DNA of 64,000 bases from Frigoriglobus tundricola (GTDB taxonomy: Bacteria > Planctomycetota > Planctomycetia > Gemmatales > Gemmataceae), in the NCBI RefSeq assembly GCF_013128195.2, contig NZ_CP053452.2, forward strand, positions 2,976,001 to 3,040,000, given 5' to 3'. The notes beneath the pieces are model-generated. The model did no database searches, was not told the origin of the DNA, and saw only the letters and a list, made by a program, of their open reading frames with translations. Numbering within the stretch: the first letter of the stretch is position 1; each line of letters starts with the position of its first letter. The position numbers and the translations under genes were made by a program. Positions 23,681 through 36,900 of this stretch are shown here, one piece after another.

Positions 23681-25123
23681 TTACTCTTTGCTCCCGCGCT
23701 TGGGCGGGTCGCGGTAGTCCAGCGGCGGCGGCTGGTCCTTTTCGAGCATCGCCGTGTACTTCCGCCCGTCGAGGCGCTTGGTGAGTTCGCCCCTCGCCGC
23801 GGCGCGCAGGTCGGCGTCGGTGAACAGGTCGTAGGCGGTCGCCGCGAGCGTGCGGGCGGCGAGGTTCATGCCCTTCTTGGCGATGGTCGTTCCGCCGCAC
23901 GCGACCGCCTGCCACGAGTGCCCCGGCGTGCCCGGTACCCAGCACGCGGTGCCGAACCCCACCACCGGCACCACCCACGACACGTCCCCCACGTCCGTGC
24001 TGCCCCCGCTCGATTTCCCCGACACGTCGAACACCTGCTGGACCTCCTCGAGGGGCGGCGCTTTTTCCCCGAACGTCTCGCGCAGCCGCAGCGCGAACCG
24101 GGTTTCGGTCTCGTCGTACTTCAGATCGTTGAGCGCCGTGAGGTTCTTCTTGGCGACCCGGGCGAGCGTGTCGTTGGGCAGGATCTCCATCGTCCCGCCC
24201 AGGTACACGACTTCGAGCTTGGTCTCGGTGGCCAGCGCCCCGGCCTGCGCGCATTTCAGGAGCCGCGGGTACAGCTTCTGGACCACGTCCGCCTTCGGGT
24301 GCCGGACGTAGAAGAACCCCTCCGCGAACTCCGGCACCACGTTCGGGGCGCCGCCCCCGCTCGTGACCGTGTGGTGCAGCCGCGTGCCGTCGGGCGTGTG
24401 TTCGCGGAGCAGTTCGACCCCGTGCATGGTGAGCACGAGCGCGTCCAGCGCGCTGCGCCCCTTGTCCGGCGCGCCGGCCGCGTGCGCGGCGGTGCCGTGG
24501 AACCGGAACTTGACCGCCACCCGCGCGAGGCAGCTCGCGTCCCCGGCACTGTTCCGCGCGCCGGGGTGCCAGTGGAGGACGGTGTCGCAGTCGTCGAACA
24601 GGCCGGCCCGCGTCATGAACACCTTCGCGGCGCCGCCCTCCTCCGCCGGGCACATGTAATACCGGACGGTGCCCTTCAGCTTCCCGGCCCGGATCTGTTC
24701 CGCGATGGCGATGCTTGCCGAGAGCGACGCGGTCCCGAACAGGTGGTGCCCGCACGCGTGCCCGTAGCTGTTCGCGTCCTTGCGCGGCTGCCGGAACGGT
24801 ACCGCCTCCTGGGACAGCTCGGGCAGCGCGTCGAACTCGCCCAGGATGCCGATCACCGGTGTGCCGGAGCCGAACTCCGCGGTGAACGCCGTGGGGATCT
24901 TCGCCACGCCGCGCTTCACCTGGAAGCCGGCCCGCTCCGCGACCTCCGCGAGCGCGTCCGCCGACTTCTTCTCCTGGTACCCCGGTTCGGCCCAGGTCCA
25001 GATCTTGAGGGCCGTTCCCCAGTTCGCGTCCGCGTGCGCGGCGGCGGACTTGATGACGGCGTCCTTTTGCGCGCCGGCGACGGCGGGCAGGGCGAGAACG
25101 GCGAGAAGCGAAAACAATCGCAT
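23681..25123 (-). CDS. Exported M20D-family amidohydrolase (AbgB/aminobenzoyl-glutamate hydrolase-like)
   Basis: 480 residues beginning MRLFSLLAVLALPAVAGAQ, a signal peptide. The metal-binding motif GHACGHHLFGTA, the PAEEGGAAKVFM segment with the catalytic glutamates, and VLHWHPGARN are characteristic of M20D peptidases. The lid domain (RVAVKFRFHGTAAHAAGAPD) carries the conserved AAHA. STDVGDVSWVVPVVGFGTA and TPGHSWQAVACGGT complete the active site. Family members hydrolyse N-acyl amino acids, indole conjugates or p-aminobenzoyl-glutamate; the substrate here is unknown. The ATG is chosen because the hydrophobic leader begins there. Confidence 0.9.
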   Translation of the reverse strand: MRLFSLLAVLALPAVAGAQKDAVIKSAAAHADANWGTALKIWTWAEPGYQEKKSADALAEVAERAGFQVKRGVAKIPTAFTAEFGSGTPVIGILGEFDALPELSQEAVPFRQPRKDANSYGHACGHHLFGTASLSASIAIAEQIRAGKLKGTVRYYMCPAEEGGAAKVFMTRAGLFDDCDTVLHWHPGARNSAGDASCLARVAVKFRFHGTAAHAAGAPDKGRSALDALVLTMHGVELLREHTPDGTRLHHTVTSGGGAPNVVPEFAEGFFYVRHPKADVVQKLYPRLLKCAQAGALATETKLEVVYLGGTMEILPNDTLARVAKKNLTALNDLKYDETETRFALRLRETFGEKAPPLEEVQQVFDVSGKSSGGSTDVGDVSWVVPVVGFGTACWVPGTPGHSWQAVACGGTTIAKKGMNLAARTLAATAYDLFTDADLRAAARGELTKRLDGRKYTAMLEKDQPPPLDYRDPPKRGSKE

Positions 25124-25307
25124 GGGTGCGTCTCGTGGCGGGGGGCGGAGCTGTGATTCTCTCCGAAGAGGTGCGGGCCGGCAAATGCGATTCACCCGGA
25201 CCGGGGCGGGAACCCACGAGGGGCCAGGGGTCCGCGCCGCACTCCTGTCCCGTGCGCCCTCCGCGGCGCCGCATTCCTACACTGACCGCCACGGAGGCAA
25301 ACCGCTG

Positions 25308-25850
25308 ATGACGGCCATCGACTTCCTGGGCGCCGGGCAGATCCTCGGCGCGATGATTACGCCCGCGCTCCTCATTAGCGCGGGCGGCACCTTGGCCCTG
25401 TCCACCGCGAACCGTTTGGGGCGGGTGGTGGACCGCGTCCGCGCGCTGGCGGACATGGCGGAGGCGCTGCCGGACGGCGCGGCCACGCCGGAGGTCCTCG
25501 AGAAGCGCGCCCTGATCGCCGATCAGATCGGCTGGCACACGCAGCGGCTCCAGTTGCTCCAGCACACGCTCGTCACCATCTACACGGCCATCGGCCTCCT
25601 GGTCGGCGCGAGCCTGACGGTCGGCCTGTCGGCCTCGACGGACTGGGCCTTGGGATGGATCCCGGTGGCGTTCGGGCTGTCGGGGGCGTTCTCACTATTG
25701 ATCGCGGCCGCGCGCCTGATCCGCGAGTCCCGGCTCGCGGTCCGCGGGTCGCTGTACGAGATCGATCACCTGCGGAAGGTGGTCGCGCGGAAGACGACGC
25801 ACCCGCCGGCGCCCGACGAGAAGCCCGAGGGTGGTCAGGGGGAGCAGTAG
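25308..25850 (+). CDS. DUF2721-family membrane protein
   Basis: 180 residues; the ATG is 11 bases after a GGAGG. The N-terminal helix ILGAMITPALLISAGGTLAL followed by STANRLGRVVDRVRAL is the DUF2721 signature. Two further hydrophobic helices follow (VTIYTAIGLLVGASLTVGLS; GWIPVAFGLSGAFSLLIAAA), then a basic/acidic cytoplasmic tail. Function is unknown in all organisms. It is divergent from the M20 gene. Confidence 0.85.
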   Translation: MTAIDFLGAGQILGAMITPALLISAGGTLALSTANRLGRVVDRVRALADMAEALPDGAATPEVLEKRALIADQIGWHTQRLQLLQHTLVTIYTAIGLLVGASLTVGLSASTDWALGWIPVAFGLSGAFSLLIAAARLIRESRLAVRGSLYEIDHLRKVVARKTTHPPAPDEKPEGGQGEQ

Positions 25851-25979
25851 CGAGCCGGCACGGCCCGTGCCCGGCGCGGCTGTGCTTGTCCGCCCCGCCC
25901 GTCCGCTCTACACTCGGAACACGAAGCCGGCCCCGCACGGGTCGAGCCGTCGAACCGTTCCCGCAAAGTCGGAGCCGTA

Positions 25980-26879
25980 ATGGCGTCGAACAGTCCACTC
26001 GACAAGCTCTCCCCGACCCAGCGGCTCGCGCTCGCGGTGGCGATCCTCGTCATCGGCGCCGTCATCACACAGGTGCGCGGCTGCAAGCAGCCGGGGCCGG
26101 CGCCACAACCCGGAGAACCGGGGCAGACGCTCGCGAACCGGAACGTCCGCTTCGGGCTGCCGGCCGGGGCGAAGCCCGACCCGGAGAGCCGGGACGCGTA
26201 CCTGATCGACCGGCCGCAGTACGTTCTCTCGTACAATGACACGAAGAAGGTCCCCAACTGGGTGTGCTGGAACCTCACCGCGACCGACGTCGGGCACACG
26301 AAGCGCACCGTCAGCTTCGAGCCGGACCCGGATCTGCCCGCGGGGTTCCACCGCGTGACGTCTGGCGCGTACACCGGCGGCGGGTTCGACCGCGGTCACA
26401 TGTGCCCGTCGAAGGACCGCTCCGACACCGAGGAGAACAACCGCGCGTTGTTCTTCATGACCAACATCGTGCCGCAGGCGCCGGCGTGTAACCAGAAGGG
26501 CTGGGAGCGGCTGGAGGCCCACTGCCGGGACCTGGCCCACAAGGGCAGCGAGTTGTACATCGCCGCCGGTCCGCACGGCCAGGGCGGCGCCGGCACCGAC
26601 GGCAAGAAGGACGTCATCGGTCACGGGCCGACGAAGATCGAGGTGCCGGCGGCGGTGTGGAAGGTGGTCCTGGTGCTCCCGAGCGGGGACGCGGTGCCGG
26701 ACGCGCGGGCGCGAACGATCGCGGTGTGGATGCCGAACGATCAGACGGTCACCGACGACTGGAAGAAGTACGCGGTCACCATTGCGGAAGTGGAGCAGCG
26801 CACGGGGTACAAGTTCTTCCCGCTCGTCCCGGAGGACGTGGCGGCCGCGCTCAAGGGCCGGGCCGATGCCGGCCCGTGA
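25980..26879 (+). CDS. Membrane-anchored DNA/RNA non-specific endonuclease (NUC1 family)
   Basis: 299 residues. One N-terminal transmembrane helix (LALAVAILVIGAVITQVRGC) places the enzyme outside the cytoplasmic membrane. The catalytic motif is GFDRGHMCPSKDR (His in DRGHM), followed by FFMTNIVPQAPACNQKGW carrying the Mg-binding Asn. The substrate-binding PQYVLSYNDTKKVPNWVCWN block is also typical. Such nucleases (Serratia type) degrade both strands of DNA and RNA. No immunity gene is evident beside it, so scavenging of extracellular nucleic acid is more likely than a toxin role. Confidence 0.93.
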   Translation: MASNSPLDKLSPTQRLALAVAILVIGAVITQVRGCKQPGPAPQPGEPGQTLANRNVRFGLPAGAKPDPESRDAYLIDRPQYVLSYNDTKKVPNWVCWNLTATDVGHTKRTVSFEPDPDLPAGFHRVTSGAYTGGGFDRGHMCPSKDRSDTEENNRALFFMTNIVPQAPACNQKGWERLEAHCRDLAHKGSELYIAAGPHGQGGAGTDGKKDVIGHGPTKIEVPAAVWKVVLVLPSGDAVPDARARTIAVWMPNDQTVTDDWKKYAVTIAEVEQRTGYKFFPLVPEDVAAALKGRADAGP

Positions 26880-26887
26880 GCCCGCAC

Positions 26888-27355
26888 CTACCACCCCTCA
26901 TCGACCGGCGGCGGGACGTAGGCCCCCGACCGGAGCCGCTCGGCGTACCGGTTCAACTGGCGCCAGTACGCGATCCAGTAGCAAAACGCGATCGGGTAGC
27001 AGATGAACGCGGGGTAGAACAGGCACCCGGTCGCGAGCAGCACCAGGACCGTGAGCCCGTACCGGCGGCCGTACGGCTCCTCCGGATCGTCCATGCCCCG
27101 CTCGCGGAACTCGTTGCGCAACGACTCCGCCACCCGCTCGACGGTGACCGTCAACCAGATGAAGTTGAAGATCGGAATCAGGTTCAGCCACACCTGGGCC
27201 GGTTCCATCCGCCGGTGCTCGGGACTGACCCGGCGCAAGACGCGCCCCACCGCCGATACGAACGAGGCGACCAGAATCAGCGCCAGCACGAGACCGCCGG
27301 CGAACACGCCGACGAAGAACAACTGCTCCAACATGCGGTCGTGCTGTCGGTACAT
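26888..27355 (-). CDS. Small membrane protein, paralogue of 27558-28160
   Basis: 155 residues with hydrophobic helices at the N-terminus (FFVGVFAGGLVLALILVASF), in the middle (VWLNLIPIFNFIWLTVTVER) and near the C-terminus (VLLATGCLFYPAFICYPIAF). The motif MEPAQVWLNLIPIFNFIW, then VERVAESLRNEFRERG, is shared nearly word for word with the neighbouring gene, giving a tandem pair. It resembles DUF4328-like membrane proteins; no function is known. Confidence 0.75.
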   Translation of the reverse strand: MYRQHDRMLEQLFFVGVFAGGLVLALILVASFVSAVGRVLRRVSPEHRRMEPAQVWLNLIPIFNFIWLTVTVERVAESLRNEFRERGMDDPEEPYGRRYGLTVLVLLATGCLFYPAFICYPIAFCYWIAYWRQLNRYAERLRSGAYVPPPVDEGW

Positions 27356-27557
27356 ACGGCCACACGCGAGGTTAAAGGGAACTCACACATGAACCCGCCG
27401 AGCTGTCTCTTGTCGGGAACAGCATGGGGCACCCCTTTGACCCGTGCGAGGGGCAGCACCCACCATAAGAGACGACGTCAACGGGTTCAGGTCTCGGAGA
27501 ACCCGAGCGAGCGGGCGAAATTCCCGCTTCCCCTTCGCGGTGTTCGGGTGGTCCGGC

Positions 27558-28160
27558 TCAGTCTCGGCGCCGGCGCGGGCGGTCGTCCTCGTCCTCATAG
27601 CGGCGCCGGCGGCGCGGGCGGTCGTCGTCATCATCCTCATCGTCCTCATCGCGGCGCCGGCGCGGGCGGCCGTCCTCATCGTCCTCATCGTCCTCATCGT
27701 CGTCGTAGTAGTACGCGCCGCGAGCGAGCCGGCCGCTGAAGCCCGCAATCTTCACCCAGTAGACGATGCCACAAATCAGCGACCCGAGTGAGAGCAACGG
27801 ACCGATGACCGGAATCCAGCCGCCGAAACCCAGTGCGCACGCCGCGATACCGACGCCGTATCCGTAATCGACCCCTCTCCGGGACCAGCCGCGGCTGCGG
27901 AACTCCTGCTTGAGCGATTCGGCGACCCGAATGACGGTGATGAACTGCCAAACCAGATTGAAGAGCGGAATCAGGTTCAGCCACACCATCGCCGGCTCCA
28001 TCGTCCGATTGCGCGGCCGACAGCGCGCGAGAGCCTTGTGCAGTGTGAGCAGAAAGAGAATCCCGATGAGCAGCACAACGGCGATGAGGGCGAAGCCGAC
28101 AAGGAGGAGTAGCGCCCACTCCGAGTCAGCGTTGCGCCTCTGGGCGAACTGTGACAACAT
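27558..28160 (-). CDS. Small membrane protein with an alternating acidic/basic C-terminal tail
   Basis: 200 residues from the second of two close ATGs (28160), which has AAGGGG seven bases upstream. The membrane part repeats the paralogue's signature (MEPAMVWLNLIPLFNLVWQF, then RVAESLKQEFRSRG) and adds WIPVIGPLLSLGSLICGIVY. The last ~50 residues alternate acidic blocks (YYDDDEDDEDDEDG, DEDDEDDDDD, YEDEDD) with RPRRRR blocks three times. At DNA level this is a tandem CGTCCTCATCGTC / GGCGCCGGCG pattern at 27560-27715, likely to vary in copy number. Confidence 0.78.
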   Translation of the reverse strand: MLSQFAQRRNADSEWALLLLVGFALIAVVLLIGILFLLTLHKALARCRPRNRTMEPAMVWLNLIPLFNLVWQFITVIRVAESLKQEFRSRGWSRRGVDYGYGVGIAACALGFGGWIPVIGPLLSLGSLICGIVYWVKIAGFSGRLARGAYYYDDDEDDEDDEDGRPRRRRDEDDEDDDDDRPRRRRRYEDEDDRPRRRRD

Positions 28161-28210
28161 ACACATACCCCTTGAGCGGAACGCGGACGCACTAGCCTGA
28201 GAACCGACGC

Positions 28211-30991
<2,781 letters not shown>

Positions 30992-31350
30992 GGTGCTACC
31001 CGCGGGCAGGAAAAAAGAGCGCCTGATGCGGGTATTGTTGGAGTTGCGCGAGTGTCTTCAAGGCGCGAAGCGCAGACGGGGGCATTAAGAACTCGCCCGA
31101 CGCGCGCCCCTCGCGGCCCTCGGGCCGCAGGTCCGCACCGACCAGTTTCTGTATGAGCGAAAGGTGAGAATCGGCAGCGCTAAAATGCGGTTATTTTTGA
31201 AACCTTCATCTTGACTCGGCCAAGTATCCCGATCAAAGTTGATTGCAGAGCCGCGTTCATATCCTCCAACATCTTCTGGCGCTAACTCCACTCTCCGTGG
31301 GTTTTCGTAGGCGACTTTTTTCTCTCCCCGGTTCATCGAAGGGCTCTCCC
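30992..31350. other. Divergent intergenic region (359 bp)
   Basis: Lies between the divergent aconitase and DUF1559 genes, so it should hold both promoters; an AT-rich patch at 31182-31205 is the likeliest place. A near-perfect palindrome GCGGCCC-TC-GGGCCGC lies at 31113-31128. No coding region is supported. Confidence 0.5.
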
Positions 31351-32265
31351 ATGCCTGCGCTGAAGGTCCGTCCGGATCGGCGTGCGTTCACGCTGATCGA
31401 GTTACTGGTGGTGATCGCGATCATCGCGATCCTGATCGGCCTGCTCCTCCCCGCCGTCCAAAAGGTGCGCGAGGCCGCCGCCCGCATGTCGAGCAGCAAC
31501 AACCTCAAGCAAATGGGGCTCGCGCTGCACAACCACGAGGGCACGATGGGCCGCATCCCCGCACTCGTTGGCGTCTACACCGGCAACACGTCCGACCCGT
31601 ATTACACGGTCCGCGGGGTCAGCGCGATCACCGCGCTGCTCCCCTACATCGAGCAGGACAACCTGCGCAAGGACATGTTCGACGGTTACTGGACGTACGC
31701 CTGGTGGGGCGGGGCCAGCGGCGACAACCCGTACTCCAAAGTGATCAAGACGTTCACCAGCCCCGCGGACGCCAGCGGCGCGAACGGGCTCAGCGCCCGG
31801 ACCGGCTGGGGCGGGTGCAGTTACGCGGCCAACGCGCTCCTGTTCGCACCGACCGACGGCACCGGCGCCATGACCAATTGGGACAGCGCGCTGACGATCG
31901 CCAAAATTCAGGACGGCAGCTCGAACACGATCGCCTACACCGAAAAGGCCATCGACTGCTCCTCGGGCAACAGCACGACCGACGGGGGCTCGCTCTGGGG
32001 CGTGGAGTGGAGCCCCTGGTGGCCGGTCGTGTGGGCCAACGCGCTGGGCCAGCCGTACCTGGCCAGCGACCCGCTCATCTTGCCCGTCCGGCAACCGACC
32101 CAGACCACCTGTGACTGGCGCCGGCCCTCGACCCCGCACGTGGGCGGCATGCTGGCCGTGATGGCCGACGGTTCGGTGCGGAGCGTCAGCTCCGGCGTCA
32201 GCGGCCCGACACTGTGGCTGGCCGCGAAGCCGAACGACGGTCAGGTGCTCCCGTCCGACTGGTAG
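31351..32265 (+). CDS. DUF1559 protein with prepilin-type N-terminal leader
   Basis: 304 residues. The start [20 protein letters not shown] and the following [20 protein letters not shown] form a classic type IV pilin/pseudopilin cleavage and helix region ([20 protein letters not shown]). The conserved planctomycete continuation [20 protein letters not shown], then HNHEG, identifies DUF1559; the C-terminal box [18 protein letters not shown] is the usual last motif. A GAAGGG site precedes the ATG. Planctomycetes carry dozens of these; they are thought to be exported, pilin-like surface proteins with unclear function. A small lipoprotein follows 79 bp downstream, a common pairing. Confidence 0.95.
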   Translation: MPALKVRPDRRAFTLIELLVVIAIIAILIGLLLPAVQKVREAAARMSSSNNLKQMGLALHNHEGTMGRIPALVGVYTGNTSDPYYTVRGVSAITALLPYIEQDNLRKDMFDGYWTYAWWGGASGDNPYSKVIKTFTSPADASGANGLSARTGWGGCSYAANALLFAPTDGTGAMTNWDSALTIAKIQDGSSNTIAYTEKAIDCSSGNSTTDGGSLWGVEWSPWWPVVWANALGQPYLASDPLILPVRQPTQTTCDWRRPSTPHVGGMLAVMADGSVRSVSSGVSGPTLWLAAKPNDGQVLPSDW

Positions 32266-32344
32266 CCCTTCCCTTTCGGACCGAGTACCCGCGGGCGGAA
32301 GCTCCCGAAAGGGTTTCCGCCCCGTCACCTGAACCGGAGGGGCC

Positions 32345-32560
32345 ATGAAGCCCACTTCTCGACTGCTATGCGCCGCTCTGCTCGCACTGTCCGGCGGCTG
32401 CCGGGGCGAAACACAGTCCACGAGTACGAACCCGAATAACGAAGTGATACAGGTTCCTAAAGGGCTGACGGACCCGAAAGCCAAGGTGTCCGCGCCCGCT
32501 ACGGGGATGGCGGACCCGAAAGCCAAGATGTCTGCGCTCATGGGTCCGAAAGGCCCCTGA
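32345..32560 (+). CDS. Small lipoprotein downstream of a DUF1559 gene
   Basis: 71 residues. MKPTSRLLCAALLALSGGCR ends in a lipobox (LSGGC), giving a mature lipoprotein of about 52 residues. It contains two copies of a short repeat, LTDPKAKVSAP and MADPKAKMSAL. A GGAG site is seven bases upstream of the ATG. Small lipoproteins of this type often follow DUF1559 genes in planctomycetes; function unknown. Confidence 0.8.
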   Translation: MKPTSRLLCAALLALSGGCRGETQSTSTNPNNEVIQVPKGLTDPKAKVSAPATGMADPKAKMSALMGPKGP

Positions 32561-32579
32561 GCGGTTCCCAGATCTTACC

Positions 32580-32603
32580 CCGCCCCGCCCTCGCGCGGGG
32601 CGG
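32580..32603. terminator. GC-rich hairpin terminator between convergent genes
   Basis: CCGCCCCGC-CCTCGC-GCGGGGCGG followed by CTTCATTT. It sits between the lipoprotein gene (plus) and the monooxygenase gene (minus, stop at 32617), so it can serve both. Confidence 0.75.
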
Positions 32604-32616
32604 CTTCATTTCCCAA

Positions 32617-33804
32617 TCAGATCGTTATTCGCCCGTTCAGAAAGCCGCCCTTCAGCCCGGCCACGGTCATCAGCATCTGCCGGCGCACCACCGGTATCCG
32701 CGGCAGCACCGGGAGCACGCGGTCGCGCCCCCAGCCCAGCACGCGCCAGTCCGACTGGAAGAACGGCGACAGGAACCACGTGACCAGCGAGTAGTACCGC
32801 ACGTACGCCCGCTGCCTCGCGCCGAACGCCCGGAACGCCGCCGCCGGCGTGTCCGCGTCCCGCAGGCACGCCGCGAGCCGCCACGCGTCCACCATCGCGA
32901 GGTTGATCCCCTGCCCCAGGTGCGGGCTCATGGCGTGGGCCGCGTCCCCGATGAAGAGCACCCGCCCGTCGTGGCGCCGGGGCATGTGGACGTGCCGGTA
33001 CGTCGTGTGGAGGAGCTGGTCGAAGTCCTGAACGAAGTCGAGCGGGTCCGCCGCTTCCGGACAGAACGCTACGATCTCCCGCTTGAGCGCGTCCAGTCCG
33101 CGGGCCCTGACCGCGGCGAGGTCGCGGGTCGGCAGCCCCCAGTACAGGCTCACCAGCCCGTCGCCGAGGGGCAGCAGGCCAAACAACTGTCGCGTGCCGC
33201 GCACGACCTGGAGCAACTTTCCCGGCACGCCGGCGCCGGGCACGGTCGCCCAGAGCGTGCCGTGGTCGTATTCCAGTACCGACGCGGTGAAGCCAAACGT
33301 GGTGCGGAGGTGCGACCGCGAGCCGTCGCCGCACACCACGCAGTCGAACGGGCCGTGCCTCGTGCCGGTGCGATCGGTCAAGAGTACCCCGCCGCCGGGC
33401 GTGATCTCGCGCGTGACGATCTCGGCGCCCAGGCGCACGTCCACCGGTTGCGTCTCGACGAGGTTGCGGAGGGCGTTGAACAGCACCCCGCGGTGGACGC
33501 CGTAGGCGCGGCAGCCGGGTTCGTAGTCGCCGTACCGGTTCCGCACGAGCGTGCGCCCGCTGCCCGCGTGCCGGGCGTACAGTTCGTCGATCGGTGCCGC
33601 GTGCGCGAGGACGCGATCGAGCGCGCCGAGGTGTTTGAGTACGGCCTGGCCGGAACACTGGAGCAGGACGCCCGCCCCGATCGGCCCGACCTCGGGGGCG
33701 CGTTCGATCAGGGTGACCCGGTGGCCGTCGCGCGCGAGCAGATAGGCAGTGGTGGCGCCGGCCATGCCGAAGCCGACGACCCCGACACGAAGCGCACGCG
33801 GCAT
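32617..33804 (-). CDS. FAD-dependent aromatic monooxygenase-type protein
   Basis: 395 residues. The N-terminal Rossmann motif is VGVVGFGMAGATTAYLLARD, then GHRVTLIERAPEVG, and the second FAD motif is VLFIGDAAHAMSPHLGQGIN. Middle segment DCVVCGDGSRSHLRTTFG is the conserved DG motif of class A flavoprotein hydroxylases (salicylate hydroxylase, UbiH and related). It likely hydroxylates an aromatic or polyene substrate using NAD(P)H and oxygen, but no neighbouring pathway genes indicate which. Length is normal. Confidence 0.88.
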   Translation of the reverse strand: MPRALRVGVVGFGMAGATTAYLLARDGHRVTLIERAPEVGPIGAGVLLQCSGQAVLKHLGALDRVLAHAAPIDELYARHAGSGRTLVRNRYGDYEPGCRAYGVHRGVLFNALRNLVETQPVDVRLGAEIVTREITPGGGVLLTDRTGTRHGPFDCVVCGDGSRSHLRTTFGFTASVLEYDHGTLWATVPGAGVPGKLLQVVRGTRQLFGLLPLGDGLVSLYWGLPTRDLAAVRARGLDALKREIVAFCPEAADPLDFVQDFDQLLHTTYRHVHMPRRHDGRVLFIGDAAHAMSPHLGQGINLAMVDAWRLAACLRDADTPAAAFRAFGARQRAYVRYYSLVTWFLSPFFQSDWRVLGWGRDRVLPVLPRIPVVRRQMLMTVAGLKGGFLNGRITI

Positions 33805-33973
33805 GTGGGCGACTCCGAAGGCGACCGGGTGCGCAGTCTACCCCGGAAGACCCGTCGGGCGACAGAAGGAGTTTCGGAATTTGCGCGGTGGCTCGGGTTC
33901 AAGTTTCTTGCGCCGCCGGCCGCCGGAACGGGCATTACACACTCGAAACCGTCCGCCCAATAAAGGAGCCGCA

Positions 33974-36900
33974 GTGCCCCACCTCGAACCCCGCCGTGTC
34001 CGGGCCCTGCTCCGGACCGAATCCCGGAGCGCTCCAACCTCCGACGCCGAACTGCTGGCCCGGTTCGCCGCCGACCGCGACGAGTCCGCCTTCGCCGAAC
34101 TGGTCGTCCGACACGGCCGGCTGGTCCTCGGGACCGCGCGCCGCTACCTCGGGGACGCCCACGCCGCCGAGGACGTGTGCCAGGCCGCGTTCCTGGTCCT
34201 CGCCCGGAAGGCCGGGGCGCAGCGCTGGGGGCCGACGGTTGGCCCGTGGCTGCACGCGACCGCGGTCCGCCTGGCGCGGAAGGCCGGCCGATGGGTTCAC
34301 CCCACCGGTCCGGCCGAGGTCCCGGCGCGGGGCACCGATCCGGCCGCAGCGGCGGCGTGGTGCGAGACCTGCCGGGCCCTGGACGAGGAACTCGCGGCCC
34401 TGCGGGAGGTCGTCCGCGGGCCGCTCGTGCTGTGCTACCTCCAGGGCCGAACCCGGGACGAGGCGGCGGCCGCGCTCGGGTGCTCGCTCACCATGCTGAA
34501 GCGCGCCTGGAGCGCGGGCGGAACCTGCTCCGCGCCCGGCTCGCCCGGCGCGGGATCGGCCTGCCGGCTATCGGCGTCGGTGCCCTGGCCGCCGACCTCG
34601 TGGTCGGACCGGACGCGGCCGGGGCCACAGCACGCGCCGCGGTCGCGTACGCGGCGTTCGGGAAGGCCCCTGCCGCGGTGGCTCCCCTTCTCGGCACCCG
34701 CACGGGCTGGGCCAAGGCCCTGGCACTCGTTGCGGGACTGGTCACGGTCGGGCTCGGGTTGGTCGGCGCCGCCGGACGGCCGGACGAGAACGGCCCCGCC
34801 CCCAGAGGGGCGACCGCCGACCCGCCGGTAGCTCCCAAGGACCCTGTTCGGACCGACCGGTTCGGCGACGCGCTCCCACCCGGTGTGCTGACCCGCCTGG
34901 GGACGAGCCGTCACCGCGCCGCCGGCGCCCACGTCGCGGTGACGCCGGACGGCAAGTCCGTGGTCACCGCCGGCGACGACCTGGTCGTCCGCGTCTTCGA
35001 CGCGGTGACGGGAGAGACGCGGGAGACTCGCACCCTGGACGGCCCGTTCACTTATCAGACGGCCCTCTCGGCCGACGGTCGGTACCTGGCCGGGGTGGCG
35101 TTCCCGGCTCCGGAAAAGATCGAGATCCTGGTGTGGGACCTGACCACCGGCAAACGGGCCGGCCGGCTCCCGCTGGGCAAGGACCCCGCGACCGCCCTTG
35201 CCGTCCACTCGGGCACAACGAAGGTGGCCTTCATCCGCGGCCCGCACACGTACCCCCCGTCCACGCTGACGACGTGCTTGTGGGACTTCACGGCCGCCGC
35301 CGAGCCGGTCGAGGTGTGCGCCTACAAGCCGAAATGGGAGGGCTACGGGGAGCCCCGCACCCTGCTCTCACCGGATGGCGAGAAGCTGCTCGCACACCAA
35401 CCGGACGGTCGATTGCTCTGCTGGGACGTCGGGGGCAAGAAGATCCTGTGGGAGAAATCGCGCCCGCACAGCAAGTTCTTTTTCTTCGCGCCGGACGGCA
35501 AGACCGTGGCCATTGAGCCCCACGGCGTCGGCCTGCCCGGATTTGAGTGCTACTCGGCGGCCGATGGCGCCGCGGTGGACGGGGCAGGGTGGGACGGCAA
35601 CGGAACCCGGGAGCGGCTCAGTTTTTGGCCGGTGGCGGTCTCCCCAAACGGCCGTCTGGTGGCCCTGTTCCAGGGGCAGCGGCGGGTGGTCTTCTACGAC
35701 ACAACCAAGAAGGCCATCGTTCGCGAACTGGACGACCCCCGCCGGGTTTGCGGAGAAGAGAACGTCGGGTTCTGGGCGGTCCCGACCAACTTCGCTTTCA
35801 CCCCGGACGGGACCGGGTTCGTGTGGCGCGCGCCGACCGTTCAAAGGTGGGACGTCGCGAGCGGTAAGGCGACCTGGCCGGTCACCTGGGACCAGGGGCA
35901 CACCGAGGCCGTCACCCGGCTCTCGTTCGTACCCCACGGCACCCTCATCTCCTCGGCCAACGACAGCACCAATTACGTCTGGGATCTGGCGTCGGGCCGC
36001 CCCAAGTACCGGTTGCCGAAGGGATACGGCGACCTCACCACGCTCACCCCGGACGGACGGACCCTGTTCACGGGGGCGACGTCCAGTTCCCGCGAGCCGC
36101 TGAAAGGCTGGGATCTCGCGACCGGGAAGGAGACGCGGACGTTGAAAGGAGACGTTTCGTTCCCGCAGTACGGGTCGAGCGGGGATCAGGAGGCCGCGGT
36201 GACCGCGGACGGCAAGCGGCTCGTCACGCTGACCGACAATCACATCGGCAACGAGCGCATCCCGCCCGGGCGCTATCTGACGGTGTGGGACCTCGCCACC
36301 GGAAAGCTCGACCGGGAGGAGAAGGTCGACACGCGAGAGAACGAGACCGTTCTCGCCCCCGGCGGGGATGTTTATCTGGCCTTCTCCCGGAACGATCCGA
36401 ACCCGAGCGCCCGGCTCATCTCTACAGCGACCGGGAAGGAACTCCGGCGCCTGGCGGAGGACGCCCTCACGGGGAACGGGGCCCGGCGTGTAACCATGAA
36501 GTCGGTCTTCTCACCCGACGGCCGGTTGGTGGCCACGCGGGTGATCAACGAGACCGCAACGGGACTGTCGGTTGGCGATCGCCCGGTCCGGGTGTGGGCG
36601 GTGGCGACAGCACGCGCGCTCGCCGACTTCCCCACGACCGGCCCGGCCCACTTCGCGTTCGCACCCGATGGCCGGACCCTGGTGGTGACAGGGGCGGACG
36701 GGTTCCGTGTCTACGAGTTGGCCACACGGAAGGAGGCGCGCACCGTAGCGGCGACTGGGGTTCCGCGGGGACGGAAGCCCGGACCGTTCGCAACCGCCCT
36801 GGCCGTCGGACCGGTCGGTCGGACGGTCGCCACCGGGCACGCCGACGGAACGGTCCTGATCTGGGACGCGGCCCCGCCGCTGGCGGCGCTCGGTCCGGCG

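Noticed and set aside
27383-27748. Thr/Met/Arg repeat protein on the minus strand (TTTTMRTMRTMRT)
   Set aside because: It is an out-of-frame reading of the GTC-rich tandem repeat that encodes the acidic/basic tail of the real membrane protein.
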